Source: Nautilus pompilius (taxonomy: Eukaryota > Mollusca > Cephalopoda > Nautilida > Nautilidae). Taken from it: DNA of 64,000 nt. Below are positions 1 to 13,279 of this stretch, piece after piece. A program made the position numbers and the translations under genes. The notes under the pieces were generated by a model. That model ran no database searches. It saw only the letters and a program-made list of their open reading frames with translations, and was not told the DNA's origin. Numbering within the stretch: position 1 is the stretch's first letter; every line of letters starts with the position of its first letter. The stretch covers positions 2,790,001 to 2,854,000 of the forward strand of contig JACATO010002204.1 of NCBI GenBank assembly GCA_018389105.1, given 5' to 3'.

Positions 1-994
1 CCTTGCTTTATGTCTTTCTATCTGTCAAAGAAGTTATCTTCAGATACTGTTAATCTTTTTAGATAGATTTCTGGGTCATTACATTTTTCCTATCAGAAAT
101 TGAACCAGTATTTTTAAATTTCTTGATAATTTCTTAAATAGTACATCTTGAAATTTTGGTTATACTAATTTTTCATTGGGTTTTATATAGTTGTTCAAGG
201 AGAAATATTATTATATGTTTATTAGTAATTGATATTTTTTCCATTTTCATTTAGTTATTATTCTGAAAAGAAACAAAACAAGCATAGTGTTGCACAGTAC
301 TATATATATATATATATAAACTTATTTAGTTGTCATATTATTTTCTATATTCTATATGTAGGATTTCATAAGACAAGATCTAGACAGCAAAAAGTTTTAA
401 AATTATAGAAAGGCTTTTCCACAAAAAAGTTTGCATTTAGTCTTATTTAATTTTAAACAAGTATTTATGCTTGCTTTTATTACTACCTGGCTTGATAAAA
501 TATTCCAGGTGAATTCTACAGGATCACTAAAAGATATTTCCTAATATCTAATGAAGAATGTTTTTGATGTATAATAACTTGGTATATGATGTGCCACTAG
601 TATCAAAGAACCTTCTCTATTCCTTTCTTCTCAGAAAAACTTTTAGAAACTTTAATTATATCATTATTAAAACATCAAACTAAGCAACTCAAAGTCGTCA
701 TATTTTTAAAAAAATCTTAGAACATCTTTTATGATATCTATTTCTTTAACATTGTGTAGACTTCATGCCAGAACTACTTACTCTAAAAGGAAGTAATTAT
801 TAATACATAGGAACCAGAATTGCCAAAGTTTTACTGTGAATTGCATAATTTAGCATAAATATTGGCTCATAAACATGCTCTGGCATTATAAGAGAATTAA
901 ATGGTGTCATGCAATCCTGTAAGTTCATTGCAAGCATGAAATGAAATTATGTATCTTTAGCAACAATAAAATGGAATTTTTTTCTTTCATTTAG
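1..994 (+). other. PGS1 intron (5' end outside window)
   Basis: AT-rich non-coding sequence with a short TA repeat near 303-318. No exon or repeat family recognised. Confidence 0.6.
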
Positions 995-1176
995 TGCCAA
1001 CTTAAGTGAATCTTACTTCACCAACCGACAAGATCGCTATGTTTTAGTCAATGACTGTAAGGGGCTATCAGACTTCTTTACCACCCTTGTAAAGACGGTG
1101 TCATCATTTTCATTTCAAGTCACTCCTGATGCTACTGTACATTTCTCAAAAGATTTTAAAATCCATCCATATGAAG
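995..1176 (+). CDS. PGS1: PGS1 exon A
   Basis: Acceptor TTTCATTTAG at 985-994, donor GTAAGATG at 1177. Begins with the last base of a split Gly codon, then reads ANLSESYFTNRQDRYVL and ends KIHPYE plus one base. This follows the first HKD catalytic motif, which must lie in the preceding, unseen exon. Confidence 0.93.
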
Positions 1177-4100
1177 GTAAGATGAAGCAAACAGGTGTTT
1201 TTTAAATATATTGTAGAAATATTTTGAACTCTCCTGCTTACTGGAGATTAACTCTGAAACTATAGCTACTGCTCTACAATTTTATTTGGTGTTTCAAAAG
1301 TTTTCTTTAATTTTTTTTTGTTTAAGTCATTAAAAGTTATTTGTTTTGCAGACTTTGCTTGTATATCATAGTCTACAATGCTCAAAAGGTGTAAAAAATA
1401 TTCTGTCTTGAAATTAAAACCATTTAGAAATATAAAAATTTCTTTTTTTACAATTTTATAGAGCACTCTAAAAGAAAATAATTAACCAAAAAGAACTAAC
1501 TCCAACAGCTGTTATGACAGAAATTAAAGTTTTATTTCTCTACTTATATTATATTCTCTGAAAGAATAAAGATTTGCCTATAGAATTTGTGATGTTTTGT
1601 TACTCTTCTAATTATCTCAAACATAAGTTTGAAAATTTGGGTCACATCAGTTTGAATGACATTAGAATTTTAGGATTTAAGTTAATTGCTTAACTTTTCT
1701 GTAAAATAAAAACTGACTTCAAAAGAATAAGATGTGTGATATTGGTATAATGTATCTGTTAAAATTTGTTAATAATTCAACAGCTGGTTTCAGAAAAAGG
1801 CAGTATAAGTTTATACACATTTATGTTTTCTTGCTTGCTTAGTGGTCTCAGGACATTTCAAAGTATTACTCTCTTGGAGTTCCCAAGAGATAGCTACTCA
1901 AATTTAGAAACTGTATTGTTGGTTTAATGTTTTTGACAAGAATCTTACAAGTATTGGGAACAGTGCTGCCATCCCAACAGAATTATCTGTCTTGGGTATA
2001 TTTTGGACATTCTCTGAGATTGTGTTCAACAGTTTCGGCCATGTTGCAATTGGAGAATGTTTTTGAAGTAGCCACTCCTATCCTACGAACATGGACATTG
2101 AGGAGAAAATGGCCTGTCTGTATGTTGTATACCCTTTATTTGTAGATTCTTGGTTAACTTTCAAAAATCTCTTCACATTTGTTGATTCAAATTTTTTCAA
2201 ATCATGGTATTTGTAGTTTTCAGATTCAACTGTACATAGATCTTTAAATTTTTTGGGTTAACATATGCTTTCATGCTCAAGAAGTCAGTACCATCTTGAC
2301 TCTGAGATAATTTAGTGACAACTATGGCAATTTTGTCAACTTTTTCATTGTATGGTAGGCCATTGTGTCCTGGTACCTATTGTAATATGAATGTTAAACC
2401 TCTTTCAGATAGCTTTATAAATACATTATGTATTCATTGCTTTTTTATCTTCAGACTAATTTTTCTTGCATTTTTCAGAGATTGTAGGACACACTTACTG
2501 TCAGCATACCTTGTGAAAGCATATATTCTGTGCCTTTAAAAAACGCAACTGCTGCAGTAGCTGTTACAGATAACTCTGGTTTAAACTCTACCTTATCATT
2601 CTTTCTATCCAACATTATTGTGTAAACTCCTGCACTACCAGACATAAAACCACCATCTACTGCTCCATCTGTGTCTCTGTGTGTGTGCTTGTGTATCCAC
2701 AATAAGTCCTGAAGTTATGTGGCTAATGTTTCAGTTTATAAGTTGAAAGAAAAAATTTGTTAAAATTTTCTGATTTACTTTTATATTTCTTCTCTCTTTC
2801 TTTCTATTTTTTTTAATTGGTAATGTAGTTATTACAGGGATTATTAGAAGCTGAATTTGGGGATGAAAATGAGGTAGGCCTAAATAGTGGTGAAAATTAC
2901 TCTGATCATGATGAACTTCATGAATGGAGAAAACCTTGACAACAGCATTAGTGATAATATAACTAGCTAAACTGAAAATGAAGGTAAAGAAATTTTGGGA
3001 CGTACAAACAACCACAGCTGCTTACTCAAACAATTTTTGTCAGCATCTAGGGAATAGCAATTACCTATACTAGGTCAGACTCTATAAAAAGATCACTTGA
3101 GCAGATGCCTAGCAACATATGGATGTGGAAGGGAATGATCATGTGCCAACTGTGCTCAGGTGTAAGTGATGACATTATGTAGGACATTATAAATTTTGCT
3201 GTGCAAGCTGCAGAAAGACTGGCTTGACAGAGTGCGCTGAAGGAAGCTCCTGGACCAGCCCCATGTGCAAAATACCACATTACTGAAGAGAGTATAACCT
3301 GCAAGATGACTCGTGGTCAATTTCTTTTAAGGAATTGCATACATTTCTAGCACTACTATATTCAAGTGCCCTGCAACATTTTATCTAGCAGCTGCCAATC
3401 CTCTGATCTTTTACAAGGAAACCACAGGCAAGAGGATCAATAGGAGAAACTTCATATTACAGCCAGCAGAGGAACTTCATCAGACACATGTTGAGGAAAG
3501 ACCAAATGAAAAGTGTAACAGAATCTACAGCAGAAGTTGGTGATTTCCATGTTGACTGCAAGCAATACCAATGACAGGTTAGAGATTCCAAGGGGAATAA
3601 GACAATGACAGCTGTGCTGTGTGCAAGAAGACAGTGATTGTGTGTAGCATCTGCACTGCTCATGTGGAGAAGCATCATGTTTGTGTTGATTGCACAAACA
3701 GATTCCACAAAGTACAGTGCTAGGTGTGTTTTTTCAACATTTCACATTTTGAATATACCACATTTAAAAAATTAAAATTTTGTCCTGTTGTGCATGAGGT
3801 CTTGAAAAACAAAATTTTACAGAATAATATTTTTATACAAGTTTTAGCACAGCAGTCAAAATGACCACTGGTAGTTCTAGGTATATGCCTACTCTTAGTA
3901 GTAGGCATAGTGCTAAACTTTCAATGCTTTTCAAACAACATGTTTGATTGATGCAAATAGCTCTCTCTGAGAACAACTATGTGTTTCATAGTTGTGTGTA
4001 GTGTTGTATAGCATTTGTTTGTACATCATTGTTATGCAGGATGGCAGTCTGCATGGTATCTGTATAGGTTCTGCTTATTATTTTTTTCTCTCACTTCAAA

Positions 4101-7100
4101 AGAGCTGAAAATAACTATAGCAAGATGATAGCTTCTGAAATTTTGATATGCAAATATTTAATTTTTGTGTATATGTATACATACATGCATACATTAAATA
4201 ACACTGGTCAACAAGTATTTTTCATCAAGCATATGTCAAGGTGTACTTAGTGTAGTTTTTAATGCTGATTTCAAATATACAATTAGTTTTTTGACATCAC
4301 GTACAGTTTTCAAGATGAGAAAGTTTTTTGGTTTTAGCTCATGCATTATATAGAAATTCCAATTAATGACGTGTATGCATGTATTTCATTTACATCATGG
4401 AAACATACCTTTAAAATAAAATACATTATTCATTGCTGCATAGTTCAGATGCAATATTTCATCATCTTAAATTAACCAATCAAGTTTTGTCTGATGAAAT
4501 AGGTATTTCAACATCTCAAATTGTCCAGTCATAATTGGTCTGATGTTAATGGGAATGTAAGCAGGTTTCACAAAATACTGTTGTTTCTTGTGTCTATGGG
4601 ATAGTCGGGCAACTGACAGACATTATTCGGAATCAAACTGGCAGACAAGAACATCATACCAGCCAGGACTGTCTAGCGCCAAGAATACGCCTCTTGTAGA
4701 TCCATGTAATGTCCTATTGCCTCCTTTGCACACAAAGCTTGGACTGATGGAACAGTTTGTAAAGACACTAGGGAAGAGAAATGCCAGAGGGTTTGAGTAT
4801 ATTGTAGAAAAGTTTCCAAAAATCACACAGGCGAAGTTGAAAGAGGGTATCTTTGTCGGATCCCAAATTAGAGAAGTACTCAAAGATGTCAACTTCAAGA
4901 CAACACTGGATGAACTGGAACTGCCTGCCTGGAATGCTTTCAATTGGATCTGTGAGAATTTCTTAGGCAACAAGAAGGCAATGGACTACAAGGATGGCAT
5001 CAAGAATCTTCTGAAATGTTACTCAGCAATGGGTTGTCGCATGTCACTGAAAGTTCACTTCTTGGACTCCCATCTGGATTTCTTCACAGATAACCTTGGA
5101 GCAGTGTCTGATGAACATGGTGAAAGATTTCACCAGGACATTAGTGCTATGGAGAAACGGTACCAAGGCTTCTGGAATGACAGTATGCTGGCTGACTACT
5201 GCTGGACACTTTACCGTGATCAACCAGATCAGGAACACCGCAGGAAATCCAAATCACAATGTTTCTAACTCTGTTGTTCTAACTTTGTCAGTTTTGTCTG
5301 ACCCATTTTTTGTGTATTCACTCTTTGTAGAATGATAGTGATGATTTTTAACTCAATAAACTCATTTACTTTCTAAAAATAATATGTCCCTATTTATTAT
5401 GTTAATGATTTCATATATACAAATATGTAAATATTTGCATGTATCTACTGAAAAACTGATACGTGCTGCATACAAATGGAGTGAAATTTTGAAATCAGCA
5501 TGAAAAATTAGTCTAAAAAAGTTGGTTTGCATTCATAATAATACATTTAATTTTGTTGACCAGTGTAATTTGTAATTATAATTTTAGCTTTGAAAATGAA
5601 TCATGAATAATAGTAATATATGTTGAAACTGAATTTCAATGGTTAACCAAATTCACCTTGTACACTATAAACGGTATGTGATTTTAGATATAATTATTTT
5701 TGCATAGTGTGTTTTTCTTTATATACTGAAGATACTATTTAGGCTAAACCATAAAATGTACCTATCATTTAAAAAAAGAAAACTTTAGTAGAGCCTTATA
5801 TGGACAAACAAGTTAAAATCTCATGGTACTGAGGAATCCAGAAAGGGGAGAAGGTGTTCATAATACAGTAGACACTTGCTTATTCAACCTGAATTAGACT
5901 GACTCTTTGTTGGATAAGTTAAATGTCAATTTTGACAGTGGCCAAATGTAAGAACTCCCACCCACCCACAAAAAAAGTTCTATGGATGCATTCCCCTTTC
6001 TATAGCTAAAGTGGAAATGAAATGGCATCTTCCGTTGGTTAAATACACTGCAGCATTCTTGTGTGTGCATGACTGATAGACTCGGATAACCTGGAGTGTC
6101 GGAAGAACATGTTGGATAAGTTAATTTCTTTTGTGATTAGCTGTAGAAAAAAAAATTAATGTATTAAAAGTCCCTTGTGTTTTGACCCAGTAGTTAGACT
6201 ACTGGAATGCCAAGAATGAGGGCCTGAGTTCAGTTCCCATTTAGGGATATCTCCATGGCATGGTTTCTTGCTTCTCTTCACCAGCTGCTGATGTCAGAAG
6301 TGCTGGACCCTTGTGGTGAAGGATAGCCTATGCTCTCTAGTGGATGCCTGTGACACTGTTTCCTGCCAGGGTTGTTTGTCTCCATTGAAGATACTTGTGT
6401 ATGATAACAAAAACAAATGGACGTATGGAAAATGAACCCCGTTTATTACTAATTTTCTTGAAGCTTTATCCTAATCATAGACTTATTCAAAATATTCACT
6501 AAGAATATAAAGAAATTTGTAATAATCCATTTTCTTTATGTTATCAAAAATAAATGAGGTCTGTTGAAAAAGTATCCGACCTTATGTTGGGAAAAAAAAA
6601 TTACGTACTTGGTGGGGTTCAGTTGCTAATCCCCTTTAAGTAGGCCCCTTGTGCCTCCACACACTTAGCCCAGCGATCCTTCCACTGTTCGAAGCATATC
6701 TGGAATGCTTCTTCCGGAATGACTGTCAACTCCGCCATTGCATTCCGCATGATGTCCTCTCAGCTCTCAAAGCGGGAGCCATTCAGTGGCATCTTAATCT
6801 TCATTTCTGGGAACAACCAGAAGTCAGAAGGAGCCATTTCTGGAAAGTAGGGAGTCTGGCGAATGAGCGAAATTCCTTTCTTTGCCAAGAAACCTTGGAT
6901 CTATCAGCTGCGATGAATGAGCCGGGGCGTTGTCATGATGCAGCTGCCAGTTTTGCGAGGCCCACAGATCCGGTCTCTTGCGCTGAACTGCATCACGAAG
7001 ACGTCAGAGGACTTCCTGATAGTACTCCTTTGTAACTGTTTGCCCTTCTGGTGTGTATTCGTGATGCACAACACCTCAGTAGTCGAAGAAAACAGTCAGC

Positions 7101-8917
7101 GTCACCTTGATTTTTCTCTGGACCTTGGCAACGTTGGGTGCTTCCACTGCGATGACTGAGCTTTGGTTTCCAGATCATACCCATACACCCACGTCTCATC
7201 TCCAGTTATCACGGTATTCTGGAACTCAGGATCCCTGTTGGCAGTATCCAGCAGGTCCTGCGCAACCTCAAAACGAAGTTGTTGTTGTTCCTGACAAAGC
7301 AGCTTGGGCACAAATTTCGCTGCCACTCTGCACAAGCCCAAATCCTCCTTTAAAATTGCATATGAGAATCTTTACTGATCCCAACCACATCACCAATTTC
7401 CTGCACCATCAAACGACAATCCTCCATTATCAAGGTTCGCACTTTCTCGATAACAACTGCATTGCGGCTTGTTGACGGCCTCCCAGAACACTGGTCACTC
7501 TCCACCAGTGCGGCCATCTTTGAACCTGTTGTACCATTCTTTAATTTGGGTAACACCCATGGCATTGTCACCAAAAGCCTGTTGAATTTTTCGAATTGTT
7601 TCTGCTTGGGTATCTCCAAGCTTTTGGCAAAACTTGATGCAAGATCATTGCTCCACATGTTCCGTCATCACTGTCGAAATGAAAATGCGATGAGTAAGTA
7701 GTACAGCACCTCACAGGCTGGCTGCCTGACAGCAACTGACGCATCCACAAGCCCGCCAAAAAACCAGCAATCGGCTTGACTATGCACACTTTTGCCTCCC
7801 TAACGTCACTACTTCCCACAGGAAAAAATAAAGTCGGATACTTTTTCGACAGACCTCGTATATATGAGTGTAATTCTTAAACAGTTCTAATTGACTTCAG
7901 TGCTGTGTGTGCACACGTGTGTATGGACACAACACAGTCACCTTGTTCCTCACGCCATTGGGTTCAAGACCACCCATTGAAGAATTGTGGATCACTAGAA
8001 GAAAAAACTGCCTTGCTTCCTTTAAAAAGATCACATACATACACAAAATGATGTAAAATGCAATGATTATAAATACTTTAAAATATCTTAATTGCAACGA
8101 TGATATGCTGGAAAATGTCATGCTGAATGAATTTAACTAATGAAATATTGCATGTAATTTTAATTGGTAATTTGGAAAAAGTGTGCAGTTTACAAGTAAA
8201 CTTTTTTTTTCTCATTTGAAATGGGTGAGGGTGGTGGTATGTGTGCGAACGTGTGCCACCCATCCATCATAACTATCAATAGATACGCATGAAAGTGGTT
8301 GAAACGTTCACCTGCCTAGGAATAATCTGCCCTGTAATGTGCACAGGAAAGACTAGGTTGCTTTCAGAGCCAGCATAGCCTTAGGTGGTATCAGATAACA
8401 ACTATAGAACAAAAGAGGGATCATGCTCAGAACAAACTACAAGGTTGTAAAGCTATAGTCATTACATCTCTACTGTATGCTCGTGGGACATGGATTGCAT
8501 CAGAAAATTGAGCCTCTTTTATCTGTGTTGCCTTAGAAAGATCATGAGAATGAGATGGCGAAAAAAAAATCTCGGCATGGAAGTGCTGAAATAATTCTAA
8601 GCATGATCATGAAAGTAGAGGTGAAATGATTGGGTCATATGATGAGGATGCCAGAAGAGAGGCTTTCCAAAGAAGGAGCTTAACCTGGGATAATTTCATC
8701 TTGCAGAAATGCAGCACTCCAGTGGAAACATGGGAACTTTTAGCAGTAGACAGAAATCAATGGCACAAGATTGTCCATGATGGAACAGAAAAATCTGAGG
8801 CAAAGTGCACTATGGAATTAGAAAAAAGATTGTGCTCACAAAGGACTCTAAAGCCAACAAACAGTTCATCAATGTAAATCAAATTTGTAGATAGAATATA
8901 AAGGCTGTCATAATCAC

Positions 8918-8968
<51 letters not shown>

Positions 8969-11900
8969 TCTTGTTTAAAATTACCATTTTGGAAATTTTT
9001 AGGTTAGATTGTGAAAAATAATCAGACTTGCATTTAGCTCTAGAATGCATAACAGTTGCATCTTATAGAAAACAATGGAAATTCTAATGAAGAATCACAG
9101 GTGTTTTAGGATTTTTTGTTTTGTTTTTTTTTCCCCTCCATTGTTGCAGATAGTGATGATGGCAGTAGATTTAAACGAAAAGCGAGAGAAAAGATTCTTG
9201 AGCTTCTAAGGTGTACAGCCTGGGAAAATCAGGATGCCCATGTGGCTGCTGCTGACACTGACACTTGGCTCTATCCCCTTGTCCAAATGGGTCCCATGGA
9301 TGTGCAGGATGATGAACAGATAACCAAACAGCTGTTACGTAGGACTGCTGCTTGTGACCAGATATTTCTAGCCTCGGGATACTTTAACCTGACTGACCAC
9401 TACATGAACATTATTCTCCAGGAATCTTTTGCTAGATTCAAAATACTTATGGCTTCACCACAGGTAAGTAAAGTAGACCTTTCCCTGCTAAACTGCCAAA
9501 AGAACTGACTTTACTACTGCAGAATTCTTTTGAAACAATTTTATAAAGGGACACCTATATCCCCATTTAAATTTCAGCTTTCAGTTTAGTTGAGAAATAA
9601 AAAGTTTTCAGACAATCAACTGTTATTACTTTAAATGTAAATGTAAACAAATTGTTGCTTATTATGTTTTGTTAGATATAAAAAGGTGGTAATACAAATC
9701 AAAGATGCAAAAACCTTAAATAAAGCCCCTCTTGGGTGCATTTGAACCCCGCAACTATTTAAATCAGTATTACTTAGCACAGGTTGAGTCAGGGGCTCTG
9801 ACACTACCTCATTAATATAACCCTTTGCCTGTATCATTCCAAACTAATATATTTTGCATTATAAGTGTTGACTCACAAATGCTAGTAAGGTAATACCTGA
9901 CAGGGTATATGGAGGGTTAAAAGAAGAAGAAAAACTTATCTTTTAAACTTCTAGCCTTGATAGGTTAATCTGGAAAGGGTTTTCCCTGAATCTACAATGG
10001 CTGAAAAAACACTTTCTAGTTTTTTATTGACTTTGTAAATCTTTGACTATCATTTAAATGAAATGCCTTTGTATTACATCAAGACTTTATAACTTTTAAT
10101 GATTTAGGATGTTATAGAGTGTTTTCAATATTAAGGCATGAGTAGCTAAAGGAATATGTTTTGTCGAGATAAAACTCTTTGTGCATATTCAACTCTAGTC
10201 CAAAGAAAATTTACTGGTGTATATAATTATTTTATATAAACAGTTGTTTTAAAATTCCAAATTTAAAAAAAAATAATTTCTTTGCCAATTTTTAGGTCCA
10301 GTAATTAAAGACTAATTGTTGCATTGTAGATGTATTTTCACAATTATTGACAGATGGGGAACTTATTTCAGGTTCTATACATGCATTTAAAAAGTAACCT
10401 GTTGTGTTTGTGACTTTTAGTTAGATTTAATTGTTTGTTTTCTTTTTCAAAAGCATTTACAGAAATTAAAAGGTAGAGAGTTAGTTTGGGATTTTCCCAT
10501 CCTCTTATTAATATCAGTGCAACTAGCTAATGTAACTACATTTCAGAAAAATACTTCCTCGTCGCCATCATTAAAATTCAGTTCTACCGAGAGCTGGGTT
10601 GTTTTCATTGGTCAAATTATGACATCTAAAAATTTAACGATCAGAGGTCGCAGGTTTCAAGTCACCTGAACATCCACTGCAAAAATAAAAACATTGCACA
10701 CTAGCAGTTTTTTTTTTCGCATTTGTTGGTTCATTTATTAATTATATTACTATTGCTAAAAAGGCAATGGGGAGAAGTCGGAACTAATCCTCTAACATAT
10801 CACTAGTATCTTTATTTTTCCTTCAATGCACAACCATCATAATGGACAAGCTGTTGGAAAGATTGGAGTTATTGTGAATGTTAACCAAATTTATTTTCAC
10901 AAGGAAAACCTCGGAATAGGAGGAGAGGTTGCTGGTTTGAAATTCTAAACCAGATCCTTAATTGACAGGTAGATAATTAACTGGTGTCCACGATTTTTCT
11001 GCATCTCAACTTCATCCACCAAAAGATAGTTAAAAGAAGTTGGATTGATTGGCTGGGTAACAGCTAGATAGACTTTACTTAGACATGGTAGCAAGGAAAA
11101 AATAACTTGACTAAATTCAACAACAGTTGGGTGGCCCACTATTCTCTTAGCTTTACACAAAAAACTAAAGCAGGTGTAGGATAGACCTCAATTATAAACA
11201 GCTGCGACAGCAAAACATGGAACCGATCCAGTTGCATAACAAACGTAAGCAATTTTACATACAGTTATTAACATTATAAGTTAAATAAAATTTGTTAGGA
11301 AGTAGACACAAAAGAAAACCATCAGAATTACATCTTGGTGCAATGTCTTGTGGTTGCAGGTTTGAAATATTTGGTTCTAAGTGACGACACTGATAGGAGA
11401 AAAGTATAAGAGCTTCATTTGCTTTACAATTAAGCATGGTTGTGGAAATGTAAAAGTAAGGGGGGGTTGCACTAGTTTATGACTGGGAATGATAAAAATT
11501 TATGGCACTTTTATAAAAAAGAGATCATAATATTCCACAACTTTGCAATTTCACCAGGGTATTGTTTGATGGGTGATGTATTTATACTGCAATAAGATGA
11601 TGATCAAAAGCACACTGCAAAGCTTAATACATCTTTCTAGAAAAGAATGAGGAATTCTTAAACTCATCATTTGCCTCTGTATATAGATCTGAACTGTATT
11701 GAAGTAGTGTGGGATGAATTAGATCCAACTAATTGTAAGAGAAATGGAGGGATTACTTGCAAAACAGTATTTAGAAATGTTTAATATTGAACAAGATTCC
11801 CAAAATGTGCAGCAGTTATTCATTTTAAAGATGGCTATTTTGATAAAAACAACAATAAATATTTTATATATTTCCATACATGGTTTATGACATGTCATGA

Positions 11901-13222
11901 TTTTATTTGCTGGAATAATGTATTTTCATTAATTAATGTTGAAAAGGCATATACATGTATTTGTATAATTTTCTTGTAATTTTGCATGACAGTGTATATT
12001 TATGCATAATTTCTGTATGAATTTCAAAAACCTTGCAGACTAGTAAATGAATAACTTGTTTTTAAAATATATCCCTAATATTTTTATCAGTTACCAGAAA
12101 TATCAAATTAAGAACTACATAATTATTTTATCTATTAAATTAGTTTTTCATGTTTTTTTTAGGTAAATGGTTTTTTTGGAGCTAAAGGCATAGCTGGAGC
12201 AATTCCACATCTGTATACTAATGTAGCCAAACATTTCTATGCTGCACTCTGCCATCACTGCCAGCAGGAGAGAATCCAGCTCTATGAATATTACAGATCT
12301 AGGTGGACTTTTCATGTCAAGGGACTGTGGTACTATGTATCTGCTGGAAAGTATCCTAACTTGACCCTCATAGGTTCTTCCAATTTTGGTGAGTGGTTTG
12401 TTCTTAGTATATAATTTTTGGAATAGTCATATCTGAGTAGTTTGCAATATGATGTAGCATATAGGTCCATTTGATTCACAGCTACTCTTCTCAGCGGTTC
12501 TGTTATTTTAGAGTTCGGAACTAACCCTTGATTCACGCTTACATATAAGGGAGCTTATTCGTACAGTCTTGTTTATTTACTCATGCCAGTTCAATAGTTC
12601 AATGAAGTCATCAAGGGGAAAAACATACTAGTAAAATTCTATCCATCTTTGACTTTTTATTAAATGTTTTATTTAAATAGCTGCTTTAAAAGTTTTTAAA
12701 AAATATTTTTTTTAAAGTAAAAGTGTGGATTAGATTTCATTTTAGCTGATATAGGATGTGGAAATATGCATTATTTTAAACATTATTACCAAAATCTAAC
12801 TACAGTATAGGTTAATAACTATTTCTTGATAGTTTTCTGAAACTAGATTTTCCAATTTACTGTTATCCAAATTATAATGATTATAATTATCAATTTTGCC
12901 TGTTTCAAATTGTAATATTTTTTACATTAAATTTTATTTTTTACTTGACCAATATAATAATTTATCTGAAAATTAATTAGGTATCCTTTTTAGCATTATC
13001 ATTAGCATATATTTTAGTATCATCTACAGACTTTTTAATATTAATATTTTCTACACTATCAATATGATTGATATAAAACAAAAACGATGCTGGATCTGAA
13101 ATTTAACTTTGCACTCAGCACCTGAAACTTGTTCATATGACAGTGCCATGTAATACTGTGTGTTGTTGTCTTCTCTCTATCTATAAAAGTGTAACCCCCC
13201 CCCTTCCCGAGAGAGAGAGAGA

Positions 13223-13279
<57 letters not shown>

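Noticed and set aside
5866-6130. Possible pogo-type MITE
   Set aside because: CAGTAGACACTTGCTTATTC resembles a pogo end and GTTGGATAAGTTAA occurs twice, but as direct repeats; no inverted partner or TA duplication was found.
8757-9050. Poly-Asp frame on the - strand
   Set aside because: Produced by the (CAT)n microsatellite; no coding context.
9116-9149. Frame extending PGS1 exon B upstream
   Set aside because: It reads through the polypyrimidine tract and TTGTTGCAG acceptor; phase with exon A fixes the start at 9150.
9816-9917. Possible second piggyBac-type MITE
   Set aside because: ATAACCCTTTGCC and GGAGGGTTAAAAG look like ends, but TIR match is poor and TTAA is missing on the left.
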